5,257 nt of DNA from Proteiniphilum sp. (GCA_031255275.1 JAIRSV010000096.1:1-5257); one strand, 5' to 3'; positions 1-5,257 are shown, counted from the stretch's first letter. Translations and numbers: made by a program. Notes: a model not told the origin generated them from the sequence alone.

Positions 1-19
1 GTTTTCTTTTTCGCTCGTC

Positions 20-39
20 GGGGCGGGTGCTCCCGCCCC
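20..39. repeat. Perfect GC-rich hairpin in copy A
   Basis: GGGGCGGG (20-27) and CCCGCCCC (32-39) form a perfect 8-bp stem around the loop TGCT. The same 20 bases recur unchanged at 346-365 in copy B. No T-tract follows on either strand; the T-rich run is on the 5' side of the plus strand. It therefore does not look like a rho-independent terminator. Confidence 0.8.
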
Positions 40-68
40 TTGCCGCTCCGGCGTTCCCCGAGCTGGTT
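40..68. repeat. Arm repeat, copy A left
   Basis: This 29-nt arm is repeated exactly at 138-166, flanking the central 9-nt repeats. It can fold weakly: GCTC (45-48) pairs with GAGC (60-63), with one mismatch and two further G-C pairs inside. Copy B carries a variant at 366-389 and 484-508 with three substitutions in the 19-nt core. Confidence 0.8.
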
Positions 69-91
69 GTTTTTGGTGTATTGGTTATATA

Positions 92-127
92 AATCATGTG
101 AATCACGTAAATCAAAAAAATCACAGT
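92..127. repeat. Four 9-nt tandem repeats in copy A
   Basis: The units are AATCATGTG, AATCACGTA, AATCAAAAA and AATCACAGT. All share AATCA, and the period of exactly 9 nt keeps reading phase (Asn-His-Val, Asn-His-Val, Asn-Gln-Lys, Asn-His-Ser). TTCAGACAACTTTGCC (127-142 region) follows, as it does after the matching repeats at 438-473 in copy B. It resembles a widespread intergenic motif of Bacteroidota as I remember it. I infer no protein function. Confidence 0.8.
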
Positions 128-137
128 TCAGACAACT

Positions 138-166
138 TTGCCGCTCCGGCGTTCCCCGAGCTGGTT
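138..166. repeat. Arm repeat, copy A right
   Basis: This is identical over 29 nt to 40-68, with starts 98 nt apart. Together the two arms bracket the 9-nt repeats. All three positions that distinguish copy A arms from copy B arms have the A state here. Confidence 0.8.
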
Positions 167-188
167 ATTTCCACTTCATCACATTGCC

Positions 189-331
189 ATTCTCCGCTTC
201 TCATCTATAACACACCCCCAACCCCCTCTCAAGAGGGGAGCTTGCGCTATCGCGCTCTGGAAGCGGATTTCTCCACTCCGCTGACGCTGCGGTCGAAATG
301 ACGACACCCCATTATCATATCATCACATTAA
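189..331. other. Hairpin-rich spacer between repeat copies
   Basis: No credible gene is present. Two structures stand out. CCCCTC (223-228) and GAGGGG (233-238) form a 6-bp stem with a TCAA loop. At 267-299 an imperfect fold pairs ATTTC with GAAAT outside and CCGC (278-281) with GCGG (289-292) inside. The second, ending in GTCGAAATGAC, resembles short dispersed repeats I recall from Bacteroidota intergenic regions. The 10-mer TCATCACATT occurs at 176-185 and again at 320-329, bracketing this segment. Confidence 0.55.
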
Positions 332-345
332 CTTTTTCGTTCGTC

Positions 346-365
346 GGGGCGGGTGCTCCCGCCCC
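346..365. repeat. Perfect GC-rich hairpin in copy B
   Basis: GGGGCGGG (346-353) and CCCGCCCC (358-365) pair around TGCT. All 20 bases are identical to 20-39, although sequence just downstream differs between the two copies. Confidence 0.8.
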
Positions 366-389
366 TTGCCACTCGGGCGCTCCCCGAGC
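366..389. repeat. Arm repeat, copy B left
   Basis: The arm is TTGCC followed by ACTCGGGCGCTCCCCGAGC. CTCGGG (372-377) pairs perfectly with CCCGAG (383-388), a better stem than in copy A. It recurs at 484-508 with one extra C. Confidence 0.75.
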
Positions 390-392
390 TAA

Positions 393-426
393 ATGTTTTT
401 TGGCGCAGCAGTATGTTTTTGGCGCA
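393..426. repeat. 20-nt tandem duplication within copy B
   Basis: ATGTTTTTTGGCGCA (393-407) is followed 20 nt later by ATGTTTTTGGCGCA (413-426), differing by one T in the homopolymer. Copy A has a single counterpart (GTTTTTGGTGTA, around 69-80). The duplication therefore probably arose in copy B after the units separated, or was lost from copy A. Confidence 0.7.
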
Positions 427-437
427 TTGGTTATGTT

Positions 438-473
438 AATCATGTAAATCACGTAAATCAGAAGAATCACGGT
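438..473. repeat. Four 9-nt tandem repeats in copy B
   Basis: The units are AATCATGTA, AATCACGTA, AATCAGAAG and AATCACGGT. They keep the same order and phase as 92-127. The third unit changes AAA to GAAG-type bases, but the encoded Asn-Gln-Lys stays the same, so the reading phase is not disrupted. Confidence 0.8.
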
Positions 474-483
474 TCAGACAACT

Positions 484-508
484 TTGCCACTCGGGCGCTC
501 CCCCGAGC
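484..508. repeat. Arm repeat, copy B right
   Basis: This matches 366-389 except for a fifth C in the C-run. It carries the three B-type bases that separate the copy B arms from the copy A arms. Confidence 0.75.
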
Positions 509-544
509 AGTATATACCCCATCATCTCATCATCCCATTGCCTC

Positions 545-576
545 ATTGTCGCATAAGGAAATTATATGTATTTTTG
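545..576 (+). promoter_or_regulatory. Probable speA promoter (Bacteroidota type)
   Basis: ATTG at 545-548 fits the -33 box. TATTTTTG at 569-576 matches the -7 consensus TAnnTTTG exactly. The 20-nt spacer is within the usual range for the Bacteroidota primary sigma factor. Transcription would start near 581, giving a 5' leader of about 48 nt before the ATG at 629. The leader is A/T-rich and has no clear Shine-Dalgarno sequence, as is usual in this phylum. A weaker one-mismatch -7 box (CAGTTTTG, 616-623) lies right before the ATG but lacks a properly spaced partner. Confidence 0.65.
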
Positions 577-628
577 CCGGCAGATTTTATTTATTATTTG
601 TATCACTTTTTAAAACAGTTTTGCGGGA

Positions 629-2527
629 ATGAGAAGATGGCGTATCGAGGATTCGGAAGAATTATATAACATCAACGGGTGGGGAAACGGTTATTTCTCC
701 GTTAACGAAAAGGGGCACGTACAGGTGACTCCCCGGAAACAGGCCGGCAGCAGCGTAGACCTGTGCGAACTGATGAGAGAACTCTACTTGCGTGATGTTT
801 CGTCGCCCGTACTGATTCGGTTTCCCGAAATACTGGATAACCGAATAGAGAAAATATCTCAAAGCTTCGCCATCGCCTCGGAAGAGTATGAATATCATGC
901 CCGGAATTACATTATTTATCCTATCAAGGTGAACCAGATGCGTCAGGTGGTGGATGAGATCGTTTCGAGCGGAAAACGCTTCAATATCGGACTTGAGGCG
1001 GGGTCGAAACCCGAACTTCATGCTGTGCTGGCTATCAATACCGATAACGACTCGCTCATCATCTGCAACGGCTATAAGGATGAGAGTTATATCGAACTGG
1101 CGCTGCTGGCGCAGAAAATGGGTAAAAAGATGTTCATCGTGGTGGAGAAGCTGAACGAACTGGACCTTACTATCAAAATCGCCCAGCGCCTGAAGGTGAA
1201 ACCCAATATCGGTATTCGCGTGAAACTGGCCAGCAGCGGCAGCGGAAAATGGGAAGAGTCGGGCGGAGACGGCAGCAAATTCGGCCTCAATTCGAGCGAA
1301 CTGCTCGAAGCGCTGGAGGTGCTCCGGACAAACAGTATGTGTGATTGCTTTCAGCTTATCCACTTCCACATCGGGAGTCAGATTACGAAGATACGCCGCA
1401 TCAAGACGGCGCTGCGCGAGGCGGCACAGTTCTACGTGCAACTGCACGCAATGGGATTCAAGATCCGCTATGTGGACATCGGCGGAGGGTTGGGCGTCGA
1501 TTACGACGGCACACGCTCCTCCTTCAGCGAAAACAGCACCAATTATTCCATTCAGGAGTATGTGAACGACTCTGTGTTTGCCTTCGTGGACGCGGCGAAC
1601 AAAAACGGACTGCCTCATCCCGACATTATTACCGAATCGGGACGCGCTCTCACAGCGCACCATTCCGTGCTGATCTTTGAAGTGCTGGAGACGGCCACCC
1701 TTCCCGCATGGCCCGAAGACCGGGAGATTGAGGAGGATGCACACGAACTGGTCAAGGAACTTTATAACATCTGGGATACGCTCACGCAGGCGCGGATGCT
1801 GGAGGCGTGGCACGACGCGCAGCAGATCAGGGAAGAGTCGCTCGACCTCTTCAGTCTGGGCATGCTCGACCTGAAGACGCGTGCACAGATGGAACAGCTC
1901 TATTTCTCGATCATCCGCGAGATTAACATCACCAGCAACCGCGCCAAACACGCTCCCGAAGAGCTGCGTCAACTCTCGACGCTGCTGCCCGACAAGTATT
2001 TCTGCAATTTCTCGCTCTTTCAGTCGCTCCCCGACTCCTGGGCTATCGACCAGGTATTTCCGATTATTCCCATCCACCGCCTGGACGAGAAACCGGACAG
2101 AACGGCTACTCTGCAGGATATTACCTGCGATTCGGACGGAAAAATATCCGCCTTTGCCGCGCAGGACGGATTCCGTTCGGCCTACCTCCCCGTTCACTCG
2201 TTCAGGCGGGAGGAACCTTATTATATAGGTGTATTCCTGGTGGGGGCGTATCAGGAGATTCTGGGCGACCTGCACAATCTGTTTGGCGACACGAACGTGG
2301 TGCACGTGTCGACCGGCGGAAACGGACACAAGATAGATCAGGTGATCGACGGCGAGTCGGTGGCCGACGTCCTGGAATATGCACAGTATAACCCCAAGAA
2401 ACTGGTGCGTACCGTGGAAACATGGGTGATGAGTTCGGTGAAACAGGGTAAAATCTCCGTAGAGGAGGGGAAGGAATTTCTCTCCAACTACCGCTCCGGA
2501 CTGTACGGATATACCTATCTGGAATAA
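629..2527 (+). CDS. speA: Biosynthetic arginine decarboxylase
   Basis: This complete 632-residue PLP-dependent enzyme of the SpeA family (fold III, alanine-racemase type) converts L-arginine to agmatine and CO2, the first step of the agmatine route to putrescine and spermidine. Visible landmarks are the Schiff-base lysine in YPIKVNQ (Lys100), ESGGDGSKFGL (210-220), HFHIGSQ (245-251), the glycine-rich PLP-phosphate loop DIGGGLGVDYDG (283-294), ESGRA (336-340), the family-specific alpha-helical insert (about 365-450), and TCDSDGK (499-505) with Cys500 as the expected active-site cysteine. GAYQEILGDLHNLFGD (539-554) is also typical. Length is slightly below E. coli SpeA (658, from memory) and normal for Bacteroidales. 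No signal peptide is seen, so it is probably cytosolic. The ATG at 629 gives the expected N-terminus MRRWRIEDSEELYNI. The later agmatine-pathway enzymes are not in the window. Confidence 0.97.
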   Translation: MRRWRIEDSEELYNINGWGNGYFSVNEKGHVQVTPRKQAGSSVDLCELMRELYLRDVSSPVLIRFPEILDNRIEKISQSFAIASEEYEYHARNYIIYPIKVNQMRQVVDEIVSSGKRFNIGLEAGSKPELHAVLAINTDNDSLIICNGYKDESYIELALLAQKMGKKMFIVVEKLNELDLTIKIAQRLKVKPNIGIRVKLASSGSGKWEESGGDGSKFGLNSSELLEALEVLRTNSMCDCFQLIHFHIGSQITKIRRIKTALREAAQFYVQLHAMGFKIRYVDIGGGLGVDYDGTRSSFSENSTNYSIQEYVNDSVFAFVDAANKNGLPHPDIITESGRALTAHHSVLIFEVLETATLPAWPEDREIEEDAHELVKELYNIWDTLTQARMLEAWHDAQQIREESLDLFSLGMLDLKTRAQMEQLYFSIIREINITSNRAKHAPEELRQLSTLLPDKYFCNFSLFQSLPDSWAIDQVFPIIPIHRLDEKPDRTATLQDITCDSDGKISAFAAQDGFRSAYLPVHSFRREEPYYIGVFLVGAYQEILGDLHNLFGDTNVVHVSTGGNGHKIDQVIDGESVADVLEYAQYNPKKLVRTVETWVMSSVKQGKISVEEGKEFLSNYRSGLYGYTYLE

Positions 2528-2551
2528 AATCAGGTCTGGAATAAAATCAGG
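2518..2551. repeat. Perfect 17-bp tandem duplication across the speA stop
   Basis: TCTGGAATAAAATCAGG occurs at 2518-2534 and again directly at 2535-2551. The first copy contains the last codons of speA and its TAA (2525-2527). The second fills almost all of the gap before the ptrB stop codon (2554-2556). Both copies are identical. Neither reading frame is damaged. No hairpin followed by a T-tract is seen here, so it does not resemble a standard terminator. Confidence 0.9.
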
Positions 2552-2553
2552 CG

Positions 2554-4617
2554 CTATCGGCCGATTCCCACACAATTCAGCATAAAAGCAAACTCAAAGG
2601 CGGTGTCTCTGACGCCGTCATACCTCCCCGTGGCGCCTCCGTGACCGGAGTCCATGTTCATACGAAGCAGGAGGATGTTGTCGCCCGTCTTCACGGCGCG
2701 CAGCCGGGCTACGTACTTGGCCGGCTCGTGAAAGAGTACCTGCGAATCGTTGATCCCCCCCGTGACCAGCATGGCGGGATAATCCTGCGCCGTGATGTTG
2801 TCGTATGGCGAATAAGAGAGCATGTAACGGTAACAGGCCTCCTCGTTGGGATTGCCCCACTCCTCATATTCGCCGGTGGTAAGCGGCAGCGTATCGTCGA
2901 GCATCGTGTTGATCACGTCTACGAAGGGTACCTGCGCCACGATAGCCCGGTAGAGATCAGGACGCATGTTTGCCACGGCGCCCGTCAGCAGACCGCCCGC
3001 GCTTCCGCCCATGGCAATCAGCCTGTCGGGTGAGGTGTAACCGTCCCCTGTCAGCTTCTCGCTGCAGGCGATGAAATCGGTAAACGTATTCTTCTTTTTC
3101 AGCAGTTTCCCGTCTTCATACCACTGTTCACCCAGGTCGCTCCCGCCGCGCACCTGGGCAACGGCGTACACAAAGCCGCGGTCGACAAGACTGTATACGC
3201 TCGCACTGAAACCGGCGTCGGAACTGCATCCGTAACTTCCGTAGGAGTAAATCAGCGCGGGATGACTGCCGTCCTTCGCCACTCCCTTTTTATAGACAAC
3301 CGCCATCGGGACGCGTACGCCGTCGGGAGCGTCGGCCCAGAGGCGTTCCACCGTATAGTCGTCGGGGTTGAAGCCGGAGGGGATCTCCTGTTCCTTCAGT
3401 TTCTCGGTCTCTTTTGTCGAGATGTTGTATTCATACAGCGTGGCCGGGCGGTTGAGCGAGGTGTAGGTATATCGCAGCGTAACGGCGTCGTATTCGGGGT
3501 TTCCGCCGAGCCATGCCGAATAGACCGGTTCGGGAAAAGCGATCGTGTGCGTTTCGTCGCCGTTGCCGGAAACCGGCCTGATCCGGATTTCCGTCAATCC
3601 GTTTCGCCTCAGTTCCAGCAGCACATACTCCTTCAGCAGATCGATTCCCTCAATGCGCACGTCGCGGTCGTGCGGCACAAAGAGTTTCCACGATGTGCGG
3701 TCTTCGTAGCCGGTGAGCGGCGCCTCGCAGATCATTCCGTTGAGGTGTTCCCGGTCTTTGTAGCGGACAAAGAATTTGTCCTTATGCGGATAGACGCCGT
3801 ATTCCACGTCCTGCTCGCGGGGAAGAAATATTTTGAACGCGTCGCCGGGGCTGTCGGCCGGGATGTAGCGCTCTTCCGACGTGGTGGCGCTTGCGCAGGT
3901 AATGAAAATATACTGCCGCGTCTTGCAGCCGCAAACGTATGTGCCGAAACGGACGTCGGTTTCTTCATAGACCTGTTCGCCCGCGGGTGCGTCAAGCGCT
4001 CGCCGGTATATTCGGGACGAGCGGAGCGTCCGGTCGACAAGGCTGTAAAACAGCGTCGCGCTGTCGTTAGCCCACGCTGCGGAGGCGACGCCTTCTTCCG
4101 AAAAACCAACGTCCTCGCCCGAAGCGAGGTCTTTGACCTTCATCGTGAACTCGGCATACGACCCTGTCTCGTTATAGAAATATGCCGCCCTGCTGTTGTC
4201 GGGGCTGACGGAATAGCCGTTGAAGATAAATGCCGGTTTGCCTTCGGCCATTGCGTTGACGTCGAAGAGCACTTCTTCGGGTGCCTCCGTCGACCCTCTG
4301 CGGCGACAGAAGGTGCGATACTGTTTCCCCTTTTCGGCGCGGCTGTAGTAGTAATAGCCGTCCCGGTATGCGGGATAACTTTCGTCGTCCTCCTTCATGC
4401 GACCGACGATTTCGTCAAAGAGCGTCTGCCGGATGGCGGCGCCGGAAGCGGTCATCCTGTCTGTGTAATCGTTTTCGGCTTTGAGGTAATCGATTACTTT
4501 CGGGTTGTTCTTATCTTTCAGCCAGTGGTAGTTGTCGGTGCGCTGTTGTCCGAAGCGGGTGAACGTTTCGGGGATTACATCCGCCATCGGGGGGGCGGGA
4601 TATTGGGTTTGTTTCAT
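2554..4617 (-). CDS. ptrB: Oligopeptidase B (protease II, family S9A)
   Basis: This 687-residue serine peptidase of the prolyl oligopeptidase family is predicted to cut short peptides after Arg or Lys. The N-terminal segment (DNYHWLKDKNNPKVIDYL, 28-45) and a beta-propeller region (about 75-410) precede an alpha/beta-hydrolase domain. The triad is visible: Ser539 in MGGSAGG, Asp624 in GGINDSQV and His659 in MDSGHGG. Glu583 and Glu585 (TGEYEEW) align with E. coli Glu576 and Glu578, linked to basic-residue specificity, which favours oligopeptidase B over prolyl oligopeptidase. Of the E. coli pair Asp460/Asp462, only the first is kept (Asp467); the second is Gly469. There is no signal peptide or lipobox, so it is probably cytosolic. 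The ATG at 4617 is chosen because family homology starts soon after it and a promoter lies just upstream. An in-frame GTG at 4719 would add 34 residues encoded across the terminator. It ends in TAG, convergent with speA. Confidence 0.94.
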   Translation of the reverse strand: MKQTQYPAPPMADVIPETFTRFGQQRTDNYHWLKDKNNPKVIDYLKAENDYTDRMTASGAAIRQTLFDEIVGRMKEDDESYPAYRDGYYYYSRAEKGKQYRTFCRRRGSTEAPEEVLFDVNAMAEGKPAFIFNGYSVSPDNSRAAYFYNETGSYAEFTMKVKDLASGEDVGFSEEGVASAAWANDSATLFYSLVDRTLRSSRIYRRALDAPAGEQVYEETDVRFGTYVCGCKTRQYIFITCASATTSEERYIPADSPGDAFKIFLPREQDVEYGVYPHKDKFFVRYKDREHLNGMICEAPLTGYEDRTSWKLFVPHDRDVRIEGIDLLKEYVLLELRRNGLTEIRIRPVSGNGDETHTIAFPEPVYSAWLGGNPEYDAVTLRYTYTSLNRPATLYEYNISTKETEKLKEQEIPSGFNPDDYTVERLWADAPDGVRVPMAVVYKKGVAKDGSHPALIYSYGSYGCSSDAGFSASVYSLVDRGFVYAVAQVRGGSDLGEQWYEDGKLLKKKNTFTDFIACSEKLTGDGYTSPDRLIAMGGSAGGLLTGAVANMRPDLYRAIVAQVPFVDVINTMLDDTLPLTTGEYEEWGNPNEEACYRYMLSYSPYDNITAQDYPAMLVTGGINDSQVLFHEPAKYVARLRAVKTGDNILLLRMNMDSGHGGATGRYDGVRDTAFEFAFMLNCVGIGR

Positions 4618-4621
4618 GGGG

Positions 4622-4652
4622 CAAATGTAGTGATTTTCGCGCTGAAAATAAA
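4622..4652 (-). promoter_or_regulatory. Probable ptrB promoter, near-leaderless start
   Basis: Read on the minus strand, TTTA (4652-4649) lies 19 nt before TACATTTG (4629-4622), a full match to TAnnTTTG. The -33 box is weaker (TTTA instead of TTTG). Only CCCC separates the -7 box from the ptrB ATG at 4617. With the usual distance from -7 box to start site, transcription would begin at or within a few bases of the ATG. The -33 box lies inside the T-rich tract of the preceding terminator. Confidence 0.6.
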
Positions 4653-4680
4653 TACGGGGAGGGGCCTGTGCCCTTCCCCG
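4645..4680 (-). terminator. Rho-independent terminator of the tlpA-like gene
   Basis: On the minus strand CGGGGAAGGGC (4680-4670) pairs with GCCCCTCCCCG (4665-4655) around the loop ACAG. It makes an 11-bp stem with a single A/C mismatch. TATTTATTTT (4654-4645) follows directly. The stem begins 35 nt after the TGA of the upstream gene (4716-4718). It should isolate ptrB from that gene. Confidence 0.75.
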
Positions 4681-4715
4681 TAACCGTGGTATCACCGGCG
4701 CAGTCAGGCCGCGGG

Positions 4716-5257
4716 TCACTCTGCGGGAGTGTATTTTGTCAATTCATATTTGAAGTTATGCATCGGGAAATGATTGTCGAGGACGCGTCCTTCTTCGTCG
4801 ATCAGCACATAGTGCGGGATGCCGTTGAAGGCGAAGAGCTGACGCATATAGGCGTAGTCGTCGTCCGACAGACGGACGGTGTGCTTCAGTCCGTGTTCTT
4901 CTACAAATTGATCGTAGCGGTCTTTGGGCGAGTCGGATTCGGAGGTCACGTATACAAAGCTGACTTTTCCTTCGGCCGTATATTGCTCGCGCATTTCTCT
5001 TCCGGATTTGATGCTTGCGATGCAGGGGCCGCAGAAAATACCCCAGAAGTCTACGATTAGCTTTGTCCCTTTCAGCGGATCTATAATCGTATGGAAAATA
5101 GTGCCGCCTTTTCCTTCCGGAATTTCATACGCGGCGGTCTTCGTTTCGGGATGGGTGACTGCCAGAATCCGGTCGGCTTCCTGCAGCAGGATCGGCTGAG
5201 TGATTCCTTTTTTGAGATTGGGGAGATAGTTTTCGGCCTCTTCTTTCGGCATGTGGC
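4716..5257 (-). CDS. TlpA/ResA-like thioredoxin-fold protein, 5' end missing
   Basis: This is the C-terminal part of a thiol-disulfide protein; the frame stays open to the right edge, so the start lies outside. About 179 residues are visible (numbered here from the Met at 5252). They include a strand LIVDFWG (65-71), the redox motif CGPC (Cys74, Cys77) and the cis-proline loop GIPHYVLID (Pro146), then a last strand and short tail ending TPAE. This is the TlpA/ResA/AhpC-TSA type of thioredoxin domain. In Bacteroidota such proteins are usually envelope-located and often have an N-terminal extension (for example DUF4369), but the signal region and any extension are not visible here. A typical partner role would be reducing or rearranging disulfides of secreted proteins or cytochrome c; which one cannot be told. 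The residue before CGPC is Phe instead of the common Trp. The stop is TGA, followed by a good terminator. Confidence 0.85.
   Translation of the reverse strand, partial: HMPKEEAENYLPNLKKGITQPILLQEADRILAVTHPETKTAAYEIPEGKGGTIFHTIIDPLKGTKLIVDFWGIFCGPCIASIKSGREMREQYTAEGKVSFVYVTSESDSPKDRYDQFVEEHGLKHTVRLSDDDYAYMRQLFAFNGIPHYVLIDEEGRVLDNHFPMHNFKYELTKYTPAE

Larger units (their letters stand above)
6..188. repeat. Composite intergenic repeat, copy A
   Basis: This is the first of two related non-coding units; the second is at 332-542. The order of parts is: CTTTTTCG lead (6-13), perfect GC hairpin (20-39), arm TTGCC-GCTCCGGCGTTC-CCCGAGC ending TGGTT (40-68), a G/T-rich stretch (69-91), four 9-nt repeats (92-127), TTCAGACAAC (128-137), a second arm identical to the first over 29 nt (138-166), and a tail ending CATTGCC (182-188). 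Both copies keep this order. The unit has an open frame (98-301), but it reads NHV/NQK repeats and then low-quality sequence with no domain, so I treat it as non-coding. From memory, stretches like the central one recur between genes in Bacteroidota. No function can be assigned. Confidence 0.8.
332..542. repeat. Composite intergenic repeat, copy B
   Basis: This is the second copy of the unit at 6-188, with the same order of parts: CTTTTTCG lead (332-339), GC hairpin (346-365), arm (366-389), G/T-rich stretch, four 9-nt repeats (438-473), TTCAGACAAC, second arm (484-508) and a TCATC-rich tail ending CATTGCC (536-542). It is longer than copy A mainly because of a 20-nt tandem duplication (393-426) and a longer tail. 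Both of its arms differ from copy A at the same three positions. It ends two bases before the proposed -33 box of the speA promoter. The open frame here (393-632) reads NHV repeats and overlaps the speA start; I do not consider it a gene. Confidence 0.8.

Noticed and set aside
20..39. GC hairpin in the repeat units as a rho-independent terminator
   Set aside because: Neither strand has a T-tract after the stem; the nearby T-run precedes it on the plus strand.
92..127. The 9-nt repeats as a CRISPR array or integration-site iterons
   Set aside because: The units are contiguous with no spacers, too short for CRISPR, and no cas, replication initiator or integrase gene is present.
98..632. Small open frames in the repeat region (98-301, 393-632, 484-669)
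   Set aside because: Their N-terminal halves are translations of the 9-nt repeats and the rest has no protein character. Two of them run into the speA start. I see no promoter or ribosome binding site for them.
662..2575. A 637-codon open frame on the minus strand covering almost all of speA
   Set aside because: It lies fully antisense to a clearly conserved decarboxylase and the translation shows no recognisable domain. Its length follows from the codon composition of speA. It would also overlap the end of ptrB.
3262..4683. A 473-codon open frame on the plus strand inside ptrB
   Set aside because: It is antisense to the catalytic and propeller regions of a well supported peptidase. Its valine- and arginine-rich translation resembles no known family, and it runs through the terminator.
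4618..4719. GTG start at 4719 for ptrB, overlapping the upstream TGA by four bases (GTGA), as if translationally coupled
   Set aside because: The extra 34 residues would be encoded across a strong terminator stem, look unlike the family N-terminus, and lie upstream of a good promoter. The ATG at 4617 fits the family better.
1..5257. A new multi-gene defence or metabolic system
   Set aside because: The three genes are ordinary housekeeping or envelope families in at least two transcription units and opposite orientations. Nothing links them functionally.

Overview
The window looks like a chromosomal segment of a Bacteroidales-type bacterium (phylum Bacteroidota). Three things point there. The arginine decarboxylase begins with the MRxWRIEDSEELYNI N-terminus that I recall from Bacteroides and Parabacteroides SpeA. 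The promoters match the Bacteroidota form (-33 TTG/TTT, -7 TAnnTTTG) rather than -35/-10 boxes. No clear Shine-Dalgarno sequence precedes either complete gene. The genus cannot be fixed from the sequence.

Layout. Positions 1-544 contain no credible gene. They hold two related copies (A, 6-188; B, 332-542) of a composite non-coding repeat, separated by a hairpin-rich spacer. A good Bacteroidota promoter (545-576) begins two bases after copy B and serves speA (629-2527, + strand), a complete biosynthetic arginine decarboxylase. speA converges on ptrB (2554-4617, - strand), a complete oligopeptidase B. Only 26 bp lie between the two stop codons, and a perfect 17-bp tandem duplication spans the speA stop. 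Upstream of ptrB on the same strand is the 3' part of a TlpA/ResA-like thioredoxin-fold gene (stop at 4716), which runs off the right edge. Between the two minus-strand genes, a rho-independent terminator and a promoter share one T-rich tract. That promoter lies so close to the ptrB ATG that the mRNA should be leaderless or nearly so.

Function. SpeA makes agmatine from arginine, the first step towards putrescine and spermidine. PtrB is a cytosolic serine peptidase that cuts short peptides after Arg or Lys. The TlpA-like protein is probably an envelope thiol-disulfide protein. The three do not form an obvious pathway and appear to be separate transcription units. I see no defence, mobile-gene or other new multi-gene system. 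The least explained part is the paired composite repeat in front of speA; the compact terminator-promoter joint in front of ptrB is the other notable structure.
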